Below are positions 25,297 through 36,923 of a stretch of 64,000 nucleotides of DNA, piece by piece. This DNA is from Frigoribacterium sp. SL97 (GTDB taxonomy: Bacteria; Actinomycetota; Actinomycetes; Actinomycetales; Microbacteriaceae), in the NCBI RefSeq assembly GCF_026625765.1, contig NZ_CP113062.1, positions 2,852,001-2,916,000 on the forward strand, read 5' to 3'. Under the pieces are notes generated by a model. It did not search any database and was not told where the DNA came from. It was given only the letters and a program-made list of their open reading frames with translations. Numbering within the stretch: the stretch's first letter is position 1; each line of letters opens with the position of its first letter. The translations under genes were made by a program, and so were the position numbers.

Positions 25297-25371
25297 GCGC
25301 ACATTGCGGTGCGCGCCTCCCGAATTCTTCTCTTTCCCCATCCCGAACCAGGCGCTTCGACGTGCCTGGTT
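25297..25371 (+). promoter_or_regulatory. Two stem-loops in the whiB1 leader
   Basis: Stem 1 is GCGCAC (25297–25302) with GTGCGC (25309–25314). Stem 2 is AACCAGGC (25346–25353) with GCCTGGTT (25364–25371), a perfect 8-base pairing followed within 6 bases by CTTTTAAGGAG. Stem 2 ends about 12 bases before the whiB1 ribosome binding site. Hairpin plus T-run could attenuate transcription or affect ribosome access. This is a sequence observation, not a known element. Confidence 0.4.
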
Positions 25372-25396
25372 CTGCACTTTTAAGGAGTACCCATCG

Positions 25397-25645
25397 ATGG
25401 ATTGGCGCGACAAAGCCGCTTGCCTGCAGGCTGACCCGGAGCTCTTCTTCCCCGTCGGCAACACGGGTCCCGCCGTCGACCAGATCGACAAGGCCAAGGC
25501 CGTGTGCGGCCGCTGCACCGTGACCGAGACCTGCCTGCAGTACGCGCTCGAGACCTCGCAGGACTCCGGCGTCTGGGGCGGTCTGAGCGAAGACGAGCGT
25601 CGCGCGCTCAAGCGTCGCGCGGCCCGCGCCCGCCGCGCCAGCTGA
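25397..25645 (+). CDS. whiB1: WhiB1-type iron-sulfur transcription factor
   Basis: An 82-residue Wbl protein. MDWRDKAACL at the N-terminus, DPELFFPVGNTGPA and GVWGGLSEDERRALKRR match WhiB1 closely. Cluster ligands are C9, C37, C40 and C46 (C-X2-C-X5-C). WhiB1 binds a [4Fe-4S] cluster, reacts with nitric oxide and contacts the primary sigma factor; it is essential in mycobacteria. AAGGAG lies about 10 bases before the ATG at 25397. The convergent pdtaS gene reproduces the mycobacterial whiB1–pdtaS order. Confidence 0.95.
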   Translation: MDWRDKAACLQADPELFFPVGNTGPAVDQIDKAKAVCGRCTVTETCLQYALETSQDSGVWGGLSEDERRALKRRAARARRAS

Positions 25646-25694
25646 TCGACCGTCGACCGCCCGCTGCGGTCGACCTCCGGCCCTCGGGGCCGAT

Positions 25695-25734
25695 GACGAA
25701 GCCCGGCACCTGATCGCAGGTGCCGGGCTTCGTC
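25695..25734. terminator. Perfect 18-base-pair bidirectional terminator between whiB1 and pdtaS
   Basis: GACGAAGCCCGGCACCTG (25695–25712) pairs without mismatch with 25717–25734 around an ATCG loop. It is placed between two convergent genes. Confidence 0.85.
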
Positions 25735-25772
25735 GCGTCCGGGGCGGGGTCGTCGCCGGCCTCCGCTGTGGC

Positions 25773-27266
25773 TCAGGGCTGGGTGAGCCAGCGGAACGGG
25801 ATCTCGATGGTGACCTCGGTGCCGTTGCCGACGAGGGTGTGCCAGTCGATGGTGCCACCGAGTTCGCCCTGGATCAGCGTGCGGACGATCTGGGTGCCGA
25901 GCCCCGAGCCGACCTTGCCCTCGGGCAGCCCGACCCCGTTGTCGCGCACCTTGACCGTCAACTCTTCCGCCCGACGGTCGGCGACGATCTCGACCTCGCC
26001 GTCGCGACCGTCGAGGCCGTGCTCGACGGCGTTCGTCACGAGTTCGGTCAGGGCGAGGGCCAGGGGCGTCGCGTACTCGCTCGGCAGGGCACCGAAACTG
26101 CCCGTCATGGTGGGGCGGACCGTCGTGTTGTGACTCGACGCGACCTCGGCGATCAGCATGAGGACCCGGTCGAAGACGGTGTCGAAGTCGACGTTCTGGC
26201 TGAGCCCCTCGGACAGCGTGTCGTGCACGACGGCGATCGACTGCACTCGGCGCATGGCCTGCGTCAGTGCCTCACGGGCGACGTCGGTGTGGGTACGACG
26301 TGCCTGGATGCGCAGCAGCGAGGCGACGGTCTGCAGGTTGTTCTTGACCCGGTGGTGGATCTCGCGGATCGTGGCGTCCTTGGTGATCAGCTCGCGCTCT
26401 TGGTGACGCAACTCGGTCACGTCGCGACAGAGGACGATCGCCCCGACGCGCTCACCACGGTCACGCAGCGGGATCGCGCGCAGCGACACCGTGACCCCGC
26501 GCGCCTCGATGTCGGTGCGCCAGGGCGCCCGGCCCGTGACGACCAACGGCAGGGACTCGTCGATCACGAGCTTGCCCGCGAGCAGGCCGGTGGTGACCTC
26601 GGCCAGCGACTCGCCTTCGAGCTCGCCGGCGAACCCCATGCGGTTGAAGGCCGACAGGCCGTTGGGGCTGGCGAACGTGACCATGCCGTCGACGTCGAGG
26701 CGCAGCAGCCCGTCGGAGGCGCGGGGTGCGCCCCGTCGCGGACCCGTCGGCGCCCCCAGGTCGGGGAAGTCGCCGGCGGCGATCATGGCGAAGAGGTCGT
26801 TGGAGCACTGGTTGAAGGTCAGTTCTTGACGGCTCGGCGTGCGCGCCTCGCTGAGGTTCGTGTGCCTCGTGATGATGGCGATCGGTGCGTCGGTCACGTC
26901 GGGCCGGCTGGCCCCCAGGCGGCGGAGCACGGGCACGGCCCGGACGCGCGTGGGCGTCTCTTCGTACCAGTCGGGTGCGGCCGAGTCGACGATGCGGGTC
27001 GTCGTGAACGCCTGCTCGATCTGCTCGCGCCACTCGGGCCGCACCTCTTGTCCGACGAAGTCGCGGTAGAAGAGCGTGGCCGAACTCGAGGGCCGGGCGT
27101 GGGCGACGGCGACGAAGCTGTCGGTCTGCGTGGGGACCCAGAGGACGATGTCCGCGAAGGCGAGGTCGGCGAGCAGCTGCCAGTCCCCCACCAGCAGGTG
27201 CAACCACTCGACGTCCACCTCGCTCGAGAGGCCCTGGGCGAGAACGAGATCACTGAGCGTCGACAC
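25773..27266 (-). CDS. pdtaS: PdtaS-type sensor histidine kinase (HisKA_2)
   Basis: A 497-residue soluble kinase: N-terminal GAF-like domain (~1–165), PAS domain (~185–285), HisKA_2 dimerisation helix with the phosphoacceptor in IREIHHRVKNNLQT (H304, first His), and HATPase_c (N box ALTELVTNAVEHG, G box KVRDNGVGLP). PdtaS signals to the PdtaR ANTAR response regulator, which is not in this window. The GTG at 27266 has TAGACT 6 bases upstream and no ribosome binding site, so it is probably leaderless. Confidence 0.92.
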   Translation of the reverse strand: MSTLSDLVLAQGLSSEVDVEWLHLLVGDWQLLADLAFADIVLWVPTQTDSFVAVAHARPSSSATLFYRDFVGQEVRPEWREQIEQAFTTTRIVDSAAPDWYEETPTRVRAVPVLRRLGASRPDVTDAPIAIITRHTNLSEARTPSRQELTFNQCSNDLFAMIAAGDFPDLGAPTGPRRGAPRASDGLLRLDVDGMVTFASPNGLSAFNRMGFAGELEGESLAEVTTGLLAGKLVIDESLPLVVTGRAPWRTDIEARGVTVSLRAIPLRDRGERVGAIVLCRDVTELRHQERELITKDATIREIHHRVKNNLQTVASLLRIQARRTHTDVAREALTQAMRRVQSIAVVHDTLSEGLSQNVDFDTVFDRVLMLIAEVASSHNTTVRPTMTGSFGALPSEYATPLALALTELVTNAVEHGLDGRDGEVEIVADRRAEELTVKVRDNGVGLPEGKVGSGLGTQIVRTLIQGELGGTIDWHTLVGNGTEVTIEIPFRWLTQP

Positions 27267-27278
27267 CCGCCCAGTCTA
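27267..27278 (-). promoter_or_regulatory. Putative -10 element for leaderless pdtaS transcript
   Basis: Minus-strand TAGACT (27278–27273), 6 bases, then GTG at 27266. No Shine-Dalgarno sequence between. Confidence 0.45.
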
Positions 27279-27429
27279 GGTCGACGGTCCGTCCGGCGAC
27301 GTCGGCCACTCCCCGGCGGGAGGACCCGACCACCGCTTCTCCACAGACCGTCGAGTCGGTCTGGTTTTGCAATCTCACATGTCATATCTTCTAGTCATGC
27401 CCGGACGCACGTGAACAGGAAGACTGCCC

Positions 27430-27978
27430 ATGCCCTCGAACCACCACGCCCTCGCCCTCGTCGAGCCCCAGGGGCCCACCGCACCGCCTCGGCCGCATCT
27501 GAGGCCCGTCCCGCCGCTCGCGAACCCGGGCCCGACCGACCCCGTGCCCGGGGGTGGGCCGTCGGAGGGTCGACCATCCGGTCCCCGACCTGCCGTCCGC
27601 ACGGTCCCTCGTGGCGGCACCTCGTCCGGGTCCCCCTTCCCGGACGATCCGGACCTGCTCGTCGAGAACCTGGTCCGCTGCGTCGTCGAGATCCTGGCCG
27701 GGGCACGAGAACTCGACCAGGTCTCGCGGTGGGTCACCGAGGACGTCTACCGCACCCTGCACAAGCGGGTCGTCCTGGCCGCCCGGGCCCGGTCCGCACA
27801 CGGCATGCGTGCTCGGCGACCGGTGTTCACGATCGGCGGCATCCGGTCGAGTTCGCCCGCGGACGGGGTGATCGAATCCGTCGTCGTCGTGCACGGCCGC
27901 GCTCGGAGCCGAGCGGTCGCCGTCCGACTCGAGACCTACGACAGCCGGTGGAGAGCAGCGGCCGTGCACGTGCTCTGA
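27430..27978 (+). CDS. Rv3235-family protein
   Basis: A 182-residue protein with a Pro/Gly-rich disordered N-terminal half (1–~75) and a compact C-terminal domain (ENLVRCVVEILAGARELDQV; ESVVVVHGRARSRAVAVRLE). This matches the Rv3235-like family found beside secA in many actinobacteria; its function is unknown. AGGAAG lies about 7 bases before the ATG at 27430. The leader at 27364–27395 is unusually AT-rich and may contain its promoter. It is convergent with secA across a perfect hairpin. Confidence 0.8.
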   Translation: MPSNHHALALVEPQGPTAPPRPHLRPVPPLANPGPTDPVPGGGPSEGRPSGPRPAVRTVPRGGTSSGSPFPDDPDLLVENLVRCVVEILAGARELDQVSRWVTEDVYRTLHKRVVLAARARSAHGMRARRPVFTIGGIRSSSPADGVIESVVVVHGRARSRAVAVRLETYDSRWRAAAVHVL

Positions 27979-28004
27979 GGGTCGGCCCGGTCACCGCCGA
28001 CGGA

Positions 28005-28039
28005 CGACGCGCCCCCGAGCCAGGCTCGGGGGCGCGTCG
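28005..28039. terminator. Perfect 16-base-pair terminator between Rv3235-like gene and secA
   Basis: CGACGCGCCCCCGAGC (28005–28020) pairs perfectly with 28024–28039 around a three-base loop. It serves both convergent genes. Confidence 0.85.
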
Positions 28040-28060
28040 ATAGTCGTTCGGACGACTCGG

Positions 28061-30907
<2,847 letters not shown>

Positions 30908-31033
30908 TGGTGTGCTCCCATGTGTTCGGTCGAACCCGCGGAACGCTCCGCGGTCTCGCTGAGGTGATCCGCATCGGAGCACCGAGGTGTCGAAGGTCCG
31001 TCCTGGACCGGCCCACGATCGTAGCAAGCGTAG

Positions 31034-31090
31034 TGGCCGACCCCCTGGGAGGCGACAGGGACGTGCCCGCGCCTCCCGGGGTGTCGGCCA
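31034..31090. terminator. Long nested inverted repeat downstream of hpf
   Basis: Outer arms TGGCCGAC (31034–31041) and GTCGGCCA (31083–31090), middle arms GGGAGGCG (31047–31054) and CGCCTCCC (31070–31077), and inner GGG/CCC together form a nearly continuous stem. It begins 18 bases beyond the hpf stop and lies upstream of secA, so it can terminate hpf and insulate secA. Confidence 0.7.
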
Positions 31091-31107
31091 CCCGGTGGGT
31101 CAGGAGG

Positions 31108-31812
31108 TCAGCTCGCCAGACCCGCCCGCAGGGCCGTCGCCGTCTCTTGCAGGTCGGGCGAGTCCTGGTCGAGCCCGATCACGCCGTAGTCCCAGCCCTT
31201 GCGGCGGTACACGACGCTCGGACGCTCGGTCTCGGCGTCGATGAAGAGGTAGAAGTCGTGGCCGACGAGCTCCATGTAGTAGAGCGCGTCGTCGACCGAC
31301 ATGGGCGTCGACGCGAAGACCTTCTCGCGGATGACCACGGGGCAGTACTCCTCTTCGAGTTCGTCGGCGGGGGCCTCGTCGCCCACCACCGTCACGGCCC
31401 CGGTGCGGACCTGGTCGAGCGTCTCCGCCGCGGCGGGGGTGACACCCACGCCGCTGAAGTCGGCCGTGGCCGCCTCGCGCAGCGACGTCGGTCGGTGTTG
31501 CCCGCGATGGATCTTCTGCCGGTCCTTCGCCCGGCGCACCCGTTCGAGGAGCCGACCGATCGCGAGGTCGAACGCCGCGTACTTATCGGCGGCCGTGGAC
31601 TCGGCCCGCACGAGGGGGCCGGGGCCGATCAGCGTGATCTCGACCCGGTCGTCGCCCGCCTGCCCACCGGACTTCTCGTGGTGCCGCGACACCTTGACCT
31701 CGAGGGCGAGGGCCTTCGTGGCCAGCGCGGCGACCTTGTCTGCCTTCTCGGTGGCGTACTCGCGGAAACGATCGGTGATGCCGACGTTTCGACCCGTGAC
31801 GGAAATTTCCAT
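31108..31812 (-). CDS. hpf: Ribosome hibernation promoting factor, long form
   Basis: A 234-residue long-form HPF. The N-terminal HPF/RaiA domain (1–~110) begins MEISVTGRNVGITDRFREYA. A variable linker follows, then a C-terminal dimerisation domain with VIREKVFASTPMSVDDALYY and FLFIDAETERPSVVYRRKGW. It promotes 100S ribosome dimers in stationary phase or stress. AGGAGGT precedes the ATG at 31812 at ideal spacing, one of the strongest ribosome binding sites here. It lies between comF and secA on the same strand, as in other actinobacteria. Confidence 0.95.
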   Translation of the reverse strand: MEISVTGRNVGITDRFREYATEKADKVAALATKALALEVKVSRHHEKSGGQAGDDRVEITLIGPGPLVRAESTAADKYAAFDLAIGRLLERVRRAKDRQKIHRGQHRPTSLREAATADFSGVGVTPAAAETLDQVRTGAVTVVGDEAPADELEEEYCPVVIREKVFASTPMSVDDALYYMELVGHDFYLFIDAETERPSVVYRRKGWDYGVIGLDQDSPDLQETATALRAGLAS

Positions 31813-31929
31813 GACGACCTCCTGTGGCTATCGACGTGCCGCCTGTCAGCCAGGCGGATGTCCTTTCACGCCTTTCGCCCCACCGTAGCCACCCGGACAC
31901 CCCCGTGTCACGCACCGTTCACCGTTCGC

Positions 31930-32667
31930 TCAGGGGCGACCGGCGCCCGAGCCCGACGGGGTGGCGGCCACGCACGCCGCACCGACCACGATCGCGCCCC
32001 GGGCGACCAGCGCACGACGCGCCTCCTGGAGGGTGCCCCCGGTCGTCACGACGTCGTCGACGAGGACCACCTGCGACCCCGTGAGATCGCGGGTGGCGCG
32101 GAGGCTGCCCTCGCGGTCCCTCAGACGCTGCTGTCGGTCGCGGCCCTTCTGTCCGCCGCCGGCCCGCGCCGTCGGCACGAGGACGCGCGAGCCCACCACG
32201 AGACCGAGCCGACGCAGCACCAGGTCGACCGGGTCGTAGCCCCGCCGACGCCGCCCCCGTCGGGACGCCGGCACCGGGACGACCAGCAGCGACCGATCCC
32301 CCGGGCGTGCGTCCCCGACGGGCGCCTCCTCGGCCGTCACCTGACCGGCACAGGATCGGAGGGCGGCACCAAGAGCCGGGGCGAGCACCTCGGCCAGGCG
32401 CACGCGTCCGCCGTTCTTGAAGGCCAACACGACGCCCCGCGCCTCGAAGGCGTAGACGAGTCCGGCGAAGACGGTCAGCCCGTCGGGGAGGTCGATCCGG
32501 ACGACCTCGGGGACGAGCCGGCCCCGGCAGTCGCGGCACAGGCCGACGTCCGGAGCGTGGCAGCCCGCGCACGAGACGGGCGACACGACGGACAGCGCCT
32601 CGCGGACGGCCCGCACCAGGGCGTCCCGCGCATCGACGGCGGGACGGGGACGAGGCGACCGGGGCAC
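31930..32667 (-). CDS. comF: ComF-family phosphoribosyltransferase-like protein
   Basis: A 245-residue protein. The N-terminal zinc-finger-like pair VSCAGCHAPDVGLCRDCRG is followed by a PRTase fold with the PRPP loop VVLVDDVVTTGGTL. YDPVDLVLRRLG and GGGQKGRDRQQRL match ComF. In naturally competent bacteria ComF aids DNA uptake/processing; in actinobacteria its role is unproven and it may be a salvage enzyme. The start is uncertain: the GTG at 32667 gives the right length, while the frame stays open far upstream through lpqB. Confidence 0.85.
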   Translation of the reverse strand: MPRSPRPRPAVDARDALVRAVREALSVVSPVSCAGCHAPDVGLCRDCRGRLVPEVVRIDLPDGLTVFAGLVYAFEARGVVLAFKNGGRVRLAEVLAPALGAALRSCAGQVTAEEAPVGDARPGDRSLLVVPVPASRRGRRRRGYDPVDLVLRRLGLVVGSRVLVPTARAGGGQKGRDRQQRLRDREGSLRATRDLTGSQVVLVDDVVTTGGTLQEARRALVARGAIVVGAACVAATPSGSGAGRP

Positions 32668-32768
32668 ACCGACAGCGTGGACTCCCCCGGGTGCGCACGC
32701 CGCGCCTCCGTCGTCGCAGGGGGACGACCTACCCCCCACCTGCCCTGGGGAGGAGGCGACCCGGGGCG

Positions 32769-34469
32769 TCAGCGCTGGGTCGCCACCAGGTCGGCCGTCA
32801 ACCCCGTGGCCTGCCAGCTGCTGCCCCTGGGTTCGAGCACGTCGCCGTCGGCACCCAGCAGCAGCAGTCGGTCGAAGCCGTTGCCCCCGACGATCGCGAC
32901 CGCCTCGCCCGACGGACGGCCGGCGCTCGAGGAGTCCCCGCCGACCTCGGACATCGTCACCCGTGACGACTCCCCGACGGTGGTCAGGACGGCGACGGTC
33001 AGTTGATCCGCCCAGGTCGCGTCGACGGGGGCGCCGTCCGGAGCCGACAGTTCGAGGGTCGGGCCCAGCCGGAGCGGGACCCCGTCGGCGTCCCGCACGA
33101 CGGCGGCCACGAGGAGGCGCGACTCGCCCTGGTCGTCGAGCAGCAGCAACGCGCGGGTGCCGTCGCGCGAGATGCGGAAGGTGTTGACGCTCGGCCCCGC
33201 CGGCAGCGACGTCACCACCGGGTGGGGCGTGCCGTCGAGGGCGTACGCCGTGAGGCTCGTCGGGTCGTCGGCGACGAGCGACCAGACGAATCCCGCGTCG
33301 TCGAGCGAGGGGGCGACGAGTCCGGTCCGGGCGTCGACCAACCGGGCTCCTCCCTGAGAGGTGACCGCGTACGCGCCCGACGAGGTGCCGACGGCGGCGG
33401 TCGTCTGGTCTGCGGACAGCTCGACCGACCGGGGGCGGAGCGCCTCCACCGCGTCCGAGAGGCCCGGGAGCTGGCTCGTGGCGCTCGTGGTGGCGAATCC
33501 CAGCACGCCGTCGGCCAGCACGAGGGGCCGGGCGTCGACCGCGGGGTCGCGCACCGGCACGGGCTGCTGCATGGCCGGCACGGTCAGAGGCGCGCCCTCG
33601 ACGCTGAGCTCGACGGCGGTCACGGTCGCGAGGGTCGAGAAGCTCGCCAGCAGCTGCGCCTGCATCCGGGCCCGGGCGGCGGGGGTCGCCTCGAGGGCGT
33701 CGGCGGTGAGGTCGACGCGGGCCGTCCCGTCGTCGACCGTGATGGCCGTCAACGACAGCTGGGTGCCCTCGGGGAAGGCCGAGACGACGGCACCCTGCAG
33801 CCAGTCCGACGGTCCGTCGAGCAGGGCCGTCGCGAGGCGCGTGCTCGTCGACGACCGTGCGAGGAACCACCGCTCGTCGGGCACGAGATAGGTGAAGGTG
33901 GGGTCGTAGAAGTAGGCGGCGTGCGACCGGAAGACCGAGTCGAACGTGGCCGGCGAGAGGACGATGCCGTCGGGGGCGTCGCTGATGCGCCACTCGCCGC
34001 CCTCGCGGACGAAGGAGAACGCCAGGGACGTCGTCGTGGAGGACGTGGCCGGCGTGTAGTGCCCCGCCGAGTCGACCGTCGCCGAGCCCACGAACGCGTA
34101 GTCGAGCGTCGACTCCCCGACCCGCGAGGTCGACCCGACCCCGGGCCTGATGGTGACGCTGGCCCGCGGCTCCCACTCGTCGGCGAAGCCGGTGCTGAGG
34201 AACTGCCGGGCCACCCCGTAGTTGTCCTGGGACCCGGTGCCCGCCGAGAGGAAATCGCGCAGCAGTCTCTCTTGCGAACTGCCGGCGACCGGCCCGTTGG
34301 GCCGGAACACGAAGTCGCTGACGACGTCGTCGCTGACGGTGTCGCCCTGCTGCACCTGACCGGCGTCCGGGATTCCGACGCACCCGGTCAGGGTGATCGC
34401 GGCGCCCACGAGGACCGCCAGCACCACGGACCGGCGGCCCCGCCGGGCGTTCCGTCGTGGATCAGTCAT
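32769..34469 (-). CDS. lpqB: Lipoprotein LpqB (MtrAB modulator)
   Basis: A 566-residue lipoprotein. The signal peptide ends in the lipobox L-T-G-C, and two GerMN-like domains and a beta-propeller domain follow (repeated LSADQTTAAVGTSSGAYAV-type blades). LpqB binds the sensor MtrB and tunes MtrA phosphorylation, which links cell-wall state to division. The ATG at 34469 is preferred over one nine bases upstream; it overlaps the mtrB frame end at 34462 by 8 bases. The mtrA–mtrB–lpqB order is the conserved actinobacterial operon. Confidence 0.95.
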   Translation of the reverse strand: MTDPRRNARRGRRSVVLAVLVGAAITLTGCVGIPDAGQVQQGDTVSDDVVSDFVFRPNGPVAGSSQERLLRDFLSAGTGSQDNYGVARQFLSTGFADEWEPRASVTIRPGVGSTSRVGESTLDYAFVGSATVDSAGHYTPATSSTTTSLAFSFVREGGEWRISDAPDGIVLSPATFDSVFRSHAAYFYDPTFTYLVPDERWFLARSSTSTRLATALLDGPSDWLQGAVVSAFPEGTQLSLTAITVDDGTARVDLTADALEATPAARARMQAQLLASFSTLATVTAVELSVEGAPLTVPAMQQPVPVRDPAVDARPLVLADGVLGFATTSATSQLPGLSDAVEALRPRSVELSADQTTAAVGTSSGAYAVTSQGGARLVDARTGLVAPSLDDAGFVWSLVADDPTSLTAYALDGTPHPVVTSLPAGPSVNTFRISRDGTRALLLLDDQGESRLLVAAVVRDADGVPLRLGPTLELSAPDGAPVDATWADQLTVAVLTTVGESSRVTMSEVGGDSSSAGRPSGEAVAIVGGNGFDRLLLLGADGDVLEPRGSSWQATGLTADLVATQR

Positions 34470-34553
34470 CGTCGGCACCCCCCGATGACGGCGACGGGAT
34501 CGGCACGCCCGGCGTCTCGGCCACCGGGACCGAACCCGACCACGGTTCGCCCG

Positions 34554-36233
34554 TCACCGGCACGGTCGTCTCGCCCCGACGGTCCGGCGGCACGACCGGC
34601 AGGGGCGCCCCTCGATGCGACCGCCCGCCACGCGGGGCAGGGTGACGACGAACCGGCTGCCCGAGCCCGGCTCGGACCATACCTCGAGCCGGCCGCCGTG
34701 CAGTGCCGCGTCCTCGAGGCTGATCGCCAGGCCCAACCCGGTGCCCCCGATGGTGCGCCGGCGAGAGGGATCGGCCCGCCAGAACCGGTCGAACACGCGC
34801 GAGGCATCGGCCGGGCTCATGCCCACACCGTGGTCGCGGACGGACACCGCGACGGCCGTGGCGTCGCTGTCGACCTCGACCTCGATCGGCCGCCCCTCGC
34901 CGTGTTCGATGGCGTTGCCCAGCAAGTTGCGCAGGATGCGGCGCAGCCGCCGCGGGTCGATCTCGGCCTCGAAGTACCCGCCCCGGGCGACGACCGAGAC
35001 GACGCTGCCGGACCCGTCTGCGAGCGGCCCGAACTCGTCGACACCGTCCTCGACGAGACGGACGACCGTGACGGGCTCGGTGTCCAGCTCGACGGCACCG
35101 GCGTCGAACCGCGAGATCTCGAGCAGATCGGCGAGGAGCAGCTCGAACCGGTCGACCTGGGTGTGCAGCAGCTCGGCCGTCCGGGCGGCCGAGGGCGTGA
35201 ACGACGTGCGCTGGTCGTAGAGGACGTCGCCGGCCAGCCGGATCGTGGTCAGCGGCGTGCGCAACTCGTGCGAGACGTCGCTCACGAAGCGTTGCTGGAC
35301 GCGCGACAGCTCGGCCAGCTGCGAGATCTGGCGTTGCATGGCGTCGGCCATCCCGTTGAAGGAGCGCCCGAGCGTGGCCACGACGTCCTGCCCCTTCTCG
35401 GGGATGCGTTCTTCCAGGTGGCCGGCCGCGATCTTCTGGCTGGTCTCGGCCGCCGTGCGGATCGGCCCCACGACCAGGCGGACGACGAGGTAGGTGATCG
35501 CCGCGATCAACAGCACGAGTGCCAGCGAGCCGATGCCGAGGGTCCGTTGCATGAGGTCGAGCGTGGCCTGCGCGTCGCTGAGGTCGTAGACGAGGTAGAG
35601 CTCGTACTGGCCCGCGGTGGGCACCTGCAGGGTCGAGCCGACCGCGATGCCCGGCGAGCCCCCGCCCTGCGAGGTCGGAGGGAGCGACACCGACTGCATC
35701 GAGAGACGCTCGTCGTCCGCCGCCACCGCCTCGCGGAGGGCCGGCGAGATCACGGAGTCGGGGAAGTCGGGGCTGGCGATGTTCTGGATTGTCTGCGGGC
35801 TGTTCTGCCCCGGCGTCCGGAGGATCGCGATGCTCGTCCCGCCCGGGCTCGAGGTCGAACCCAGGATGGCGGTCTGGGCCTCGTTCTGCAGCGCGTCGAG
35901 CTCGACCTGGTTGGCGTCCTCGGTGGCGGTGGCCGAGTCGAAGATGTTCTGCGCGAGGAGCGTCGCCCGGACGCTCTCGGCCTCGACCTGCTCCCGGCGC
36001 TGGTCGTAGAGGCTCGTGCCGATCGTCACCGAGATGAGCGTGCCGATCACGGTCACGGCGACGGTCGACAGCACCACCGTGAGCGCGACGGTGCGGAACG
36101 ACAACGACGACCGCCAGAAGCCGACCACCCGGGTCGGCCACGTGCGCCACGCCGGTGCCCGCCACGACCACGGTCCGCCCGAGCGGACGGGCCCGCCCTG
36201 GTCGGGCCCCGCGACCGTCGACACGAGCGCCAC
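34554..36233 (-). CDS. mtrB: Sensor histidine kinase MtrB (C-terminal tail frameshifted)
   Basis: A membrane sensor kinase: TM1 ~45–70, extracellular domain ~75–230, TM2 ~232–255, HAMP ~255–308, HisKA with FVSDVSHELRTPL (H322), and HATPase_c (NLLGNAIEHGEG; DHGVGMS; GTGLGLAIS). As read, the frame ends at 34554 with a Cys/Arg-rich 18-residue tail. Adding one C to the C4 run at 34608–34611 restores PLPVVPPDRRGETTVP and a stop at 34462, overlapping lpqB by 8 bases (590 residues), the expected operon junction. All catalytic motifs precede the shift. The GTG at 36233 starts 10 bases after the mtrA stop. Confidence 0.9.
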   Translation of the reverse strand: MALVSTVAGPDQGGPVRSGGPWSWRAPAWRTWPTRVVGFWRSSLSFRTVALTVVLSTVAVTVIGTLISVTIGTSLYDQRREQVEAESVRATLLAQNIFDSATATEDANQVELDALQNEAQTAILGSTSSPGGTSIAILRTPGQNSPQTIQNIASPDFPDSVISPALREAVAADDERLSMQSVSLPPTSQGGGSPGIAVGSTLQVPTAGQYELYLVYDLSDAQATLDLMQRTLGIGSLALVLLIAAITYLVVRLVVGPIRTAAETSQKIAAGHLEERIPEKGQDVVATLGRSFNGMADAMQRQISQLAELSRVQQRFVSDVSHELRTPLTTIRLAGDVLYDQRTSFTPSAARTAELLHTQVDRFELLLADLLEISRFDAGAVELDTEPVTVVRLVEDGVDEFGPLADGSGSVVSVVARGGYFEAEIDPRRLRRILRNLLGNAIEHGEGRPIEVEVDSDATAVAVSVRDHGVGMSPADASRVFDRFWRADPSRRRTIGGTGLGLAISLEDAALHGGRLEVWSEPGSGSRFVVTLPRVAGGRIEGRPCRSCRRTVGARRPCR

Positions 36234-36242
36234 CCGACCGGG

Positions 36243-36923
36243 CTACGAACCCGCGCCGGCGCGGTACCCGACGCCGCGCACGGTCGTGACGATGCGGGGC
36301 GCGTCCGGATCGTGCTCCACCTTGGCGCGAAGCCGCTGCACGTGCACGTTCACCAGACGGGTGTCGGCTTTGTAGTGGTAACCCCAGACCTGTTCGAGCA
36401 GCATCTCGCGCGTGAAGACCTGCTGGGGCTTCGAGGCGAGCGCGAGCAGCAGCTCGAACTCGAGCGGGGTCAGGGCGATCGGGGTATCGCCGCGCCGAAC
36501 CTCGTGCGCGGCGACGTCCAGGCGGAGGTCGCCCACCGTGAGCACGTCGTTCGTGGGCTCGGTGGCCGGACGGAGCCGGGTGCGGATGCGCGCGACGAGT
36601 TCTTTCGGGTTGAACGGCTTGACCACGTAGTCGTCGGCCCCGCTCTCGAGCCCGCGGACCACGTCGGCCGTGTCGCCCTTCGCCGTCAGCATGATGATCG
36701 GCACGCCGCTCTCGGCCCGGATGAGGCGACAGACCTCGATGCCGTCGAGGCCGGGCAGCATCAGGTCGAGCAGGACGAGGTCGGGTGAGGCCTCGTGGAA
36801 GGCCTCGAGGGCACCCGCGCCGTCGCCGCAGAAGTGGGGGTCGAACTCGTCGGCGCGAAGGACGATGCCGATCATCTCGGCGAGCGCCGGGTCGTCGTCG
36901 ACCACGAGGATGCGCGGGTTCAT
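36243..36923 (-). CDS. mtrA: Response regulator MtrA
   Basis: A 226-residue OmpR/PhoB-type regulator. The receiver domain has the acidic pair D10/D11, phosphoacceptor D53 (LVLLDLMLPGLDG), and K102-region VVKPFNPKEL. The C-terminal winged helix carries VWGYHYKADTRLVNVHVQRL and TVRGVGYRAG. MtrA controls cell-wall remodelling, division and DNA replication genes and is essential in many actinobacteria. GGAG precedes the ATG at 36923. First gene of mtrA-mtrB-lpqB. Confidence 0.97.
   Translation of the reverse strand: MNPRILVVDDDPALAEMIGIVLRADEFDPHFCGDGAGALEAFHEASPDLVLLDLMLPGLDGIEVCRLIRAESGVPIIMLTAKGDTADVVRGLESGADDYVVKPFNPKELVARIRTRLRPATEPTNDVLTVGDLRLDVAAHEVRRGDTPIALTPLEFELLLALASKPQQVFTREMLLEQVWGYHYKADTRLVNVHVQRLRAKVEHDPDAPRIVTTVRGVGYRAGAGS

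Noticed and set aside
32668..34383. ComF extended upstream through the lpqB region
   Set aside because: The frame is open only because of GC bias; it reads Arg/Gly-rich and overlaps lpqB, a recognised gene in another frame.
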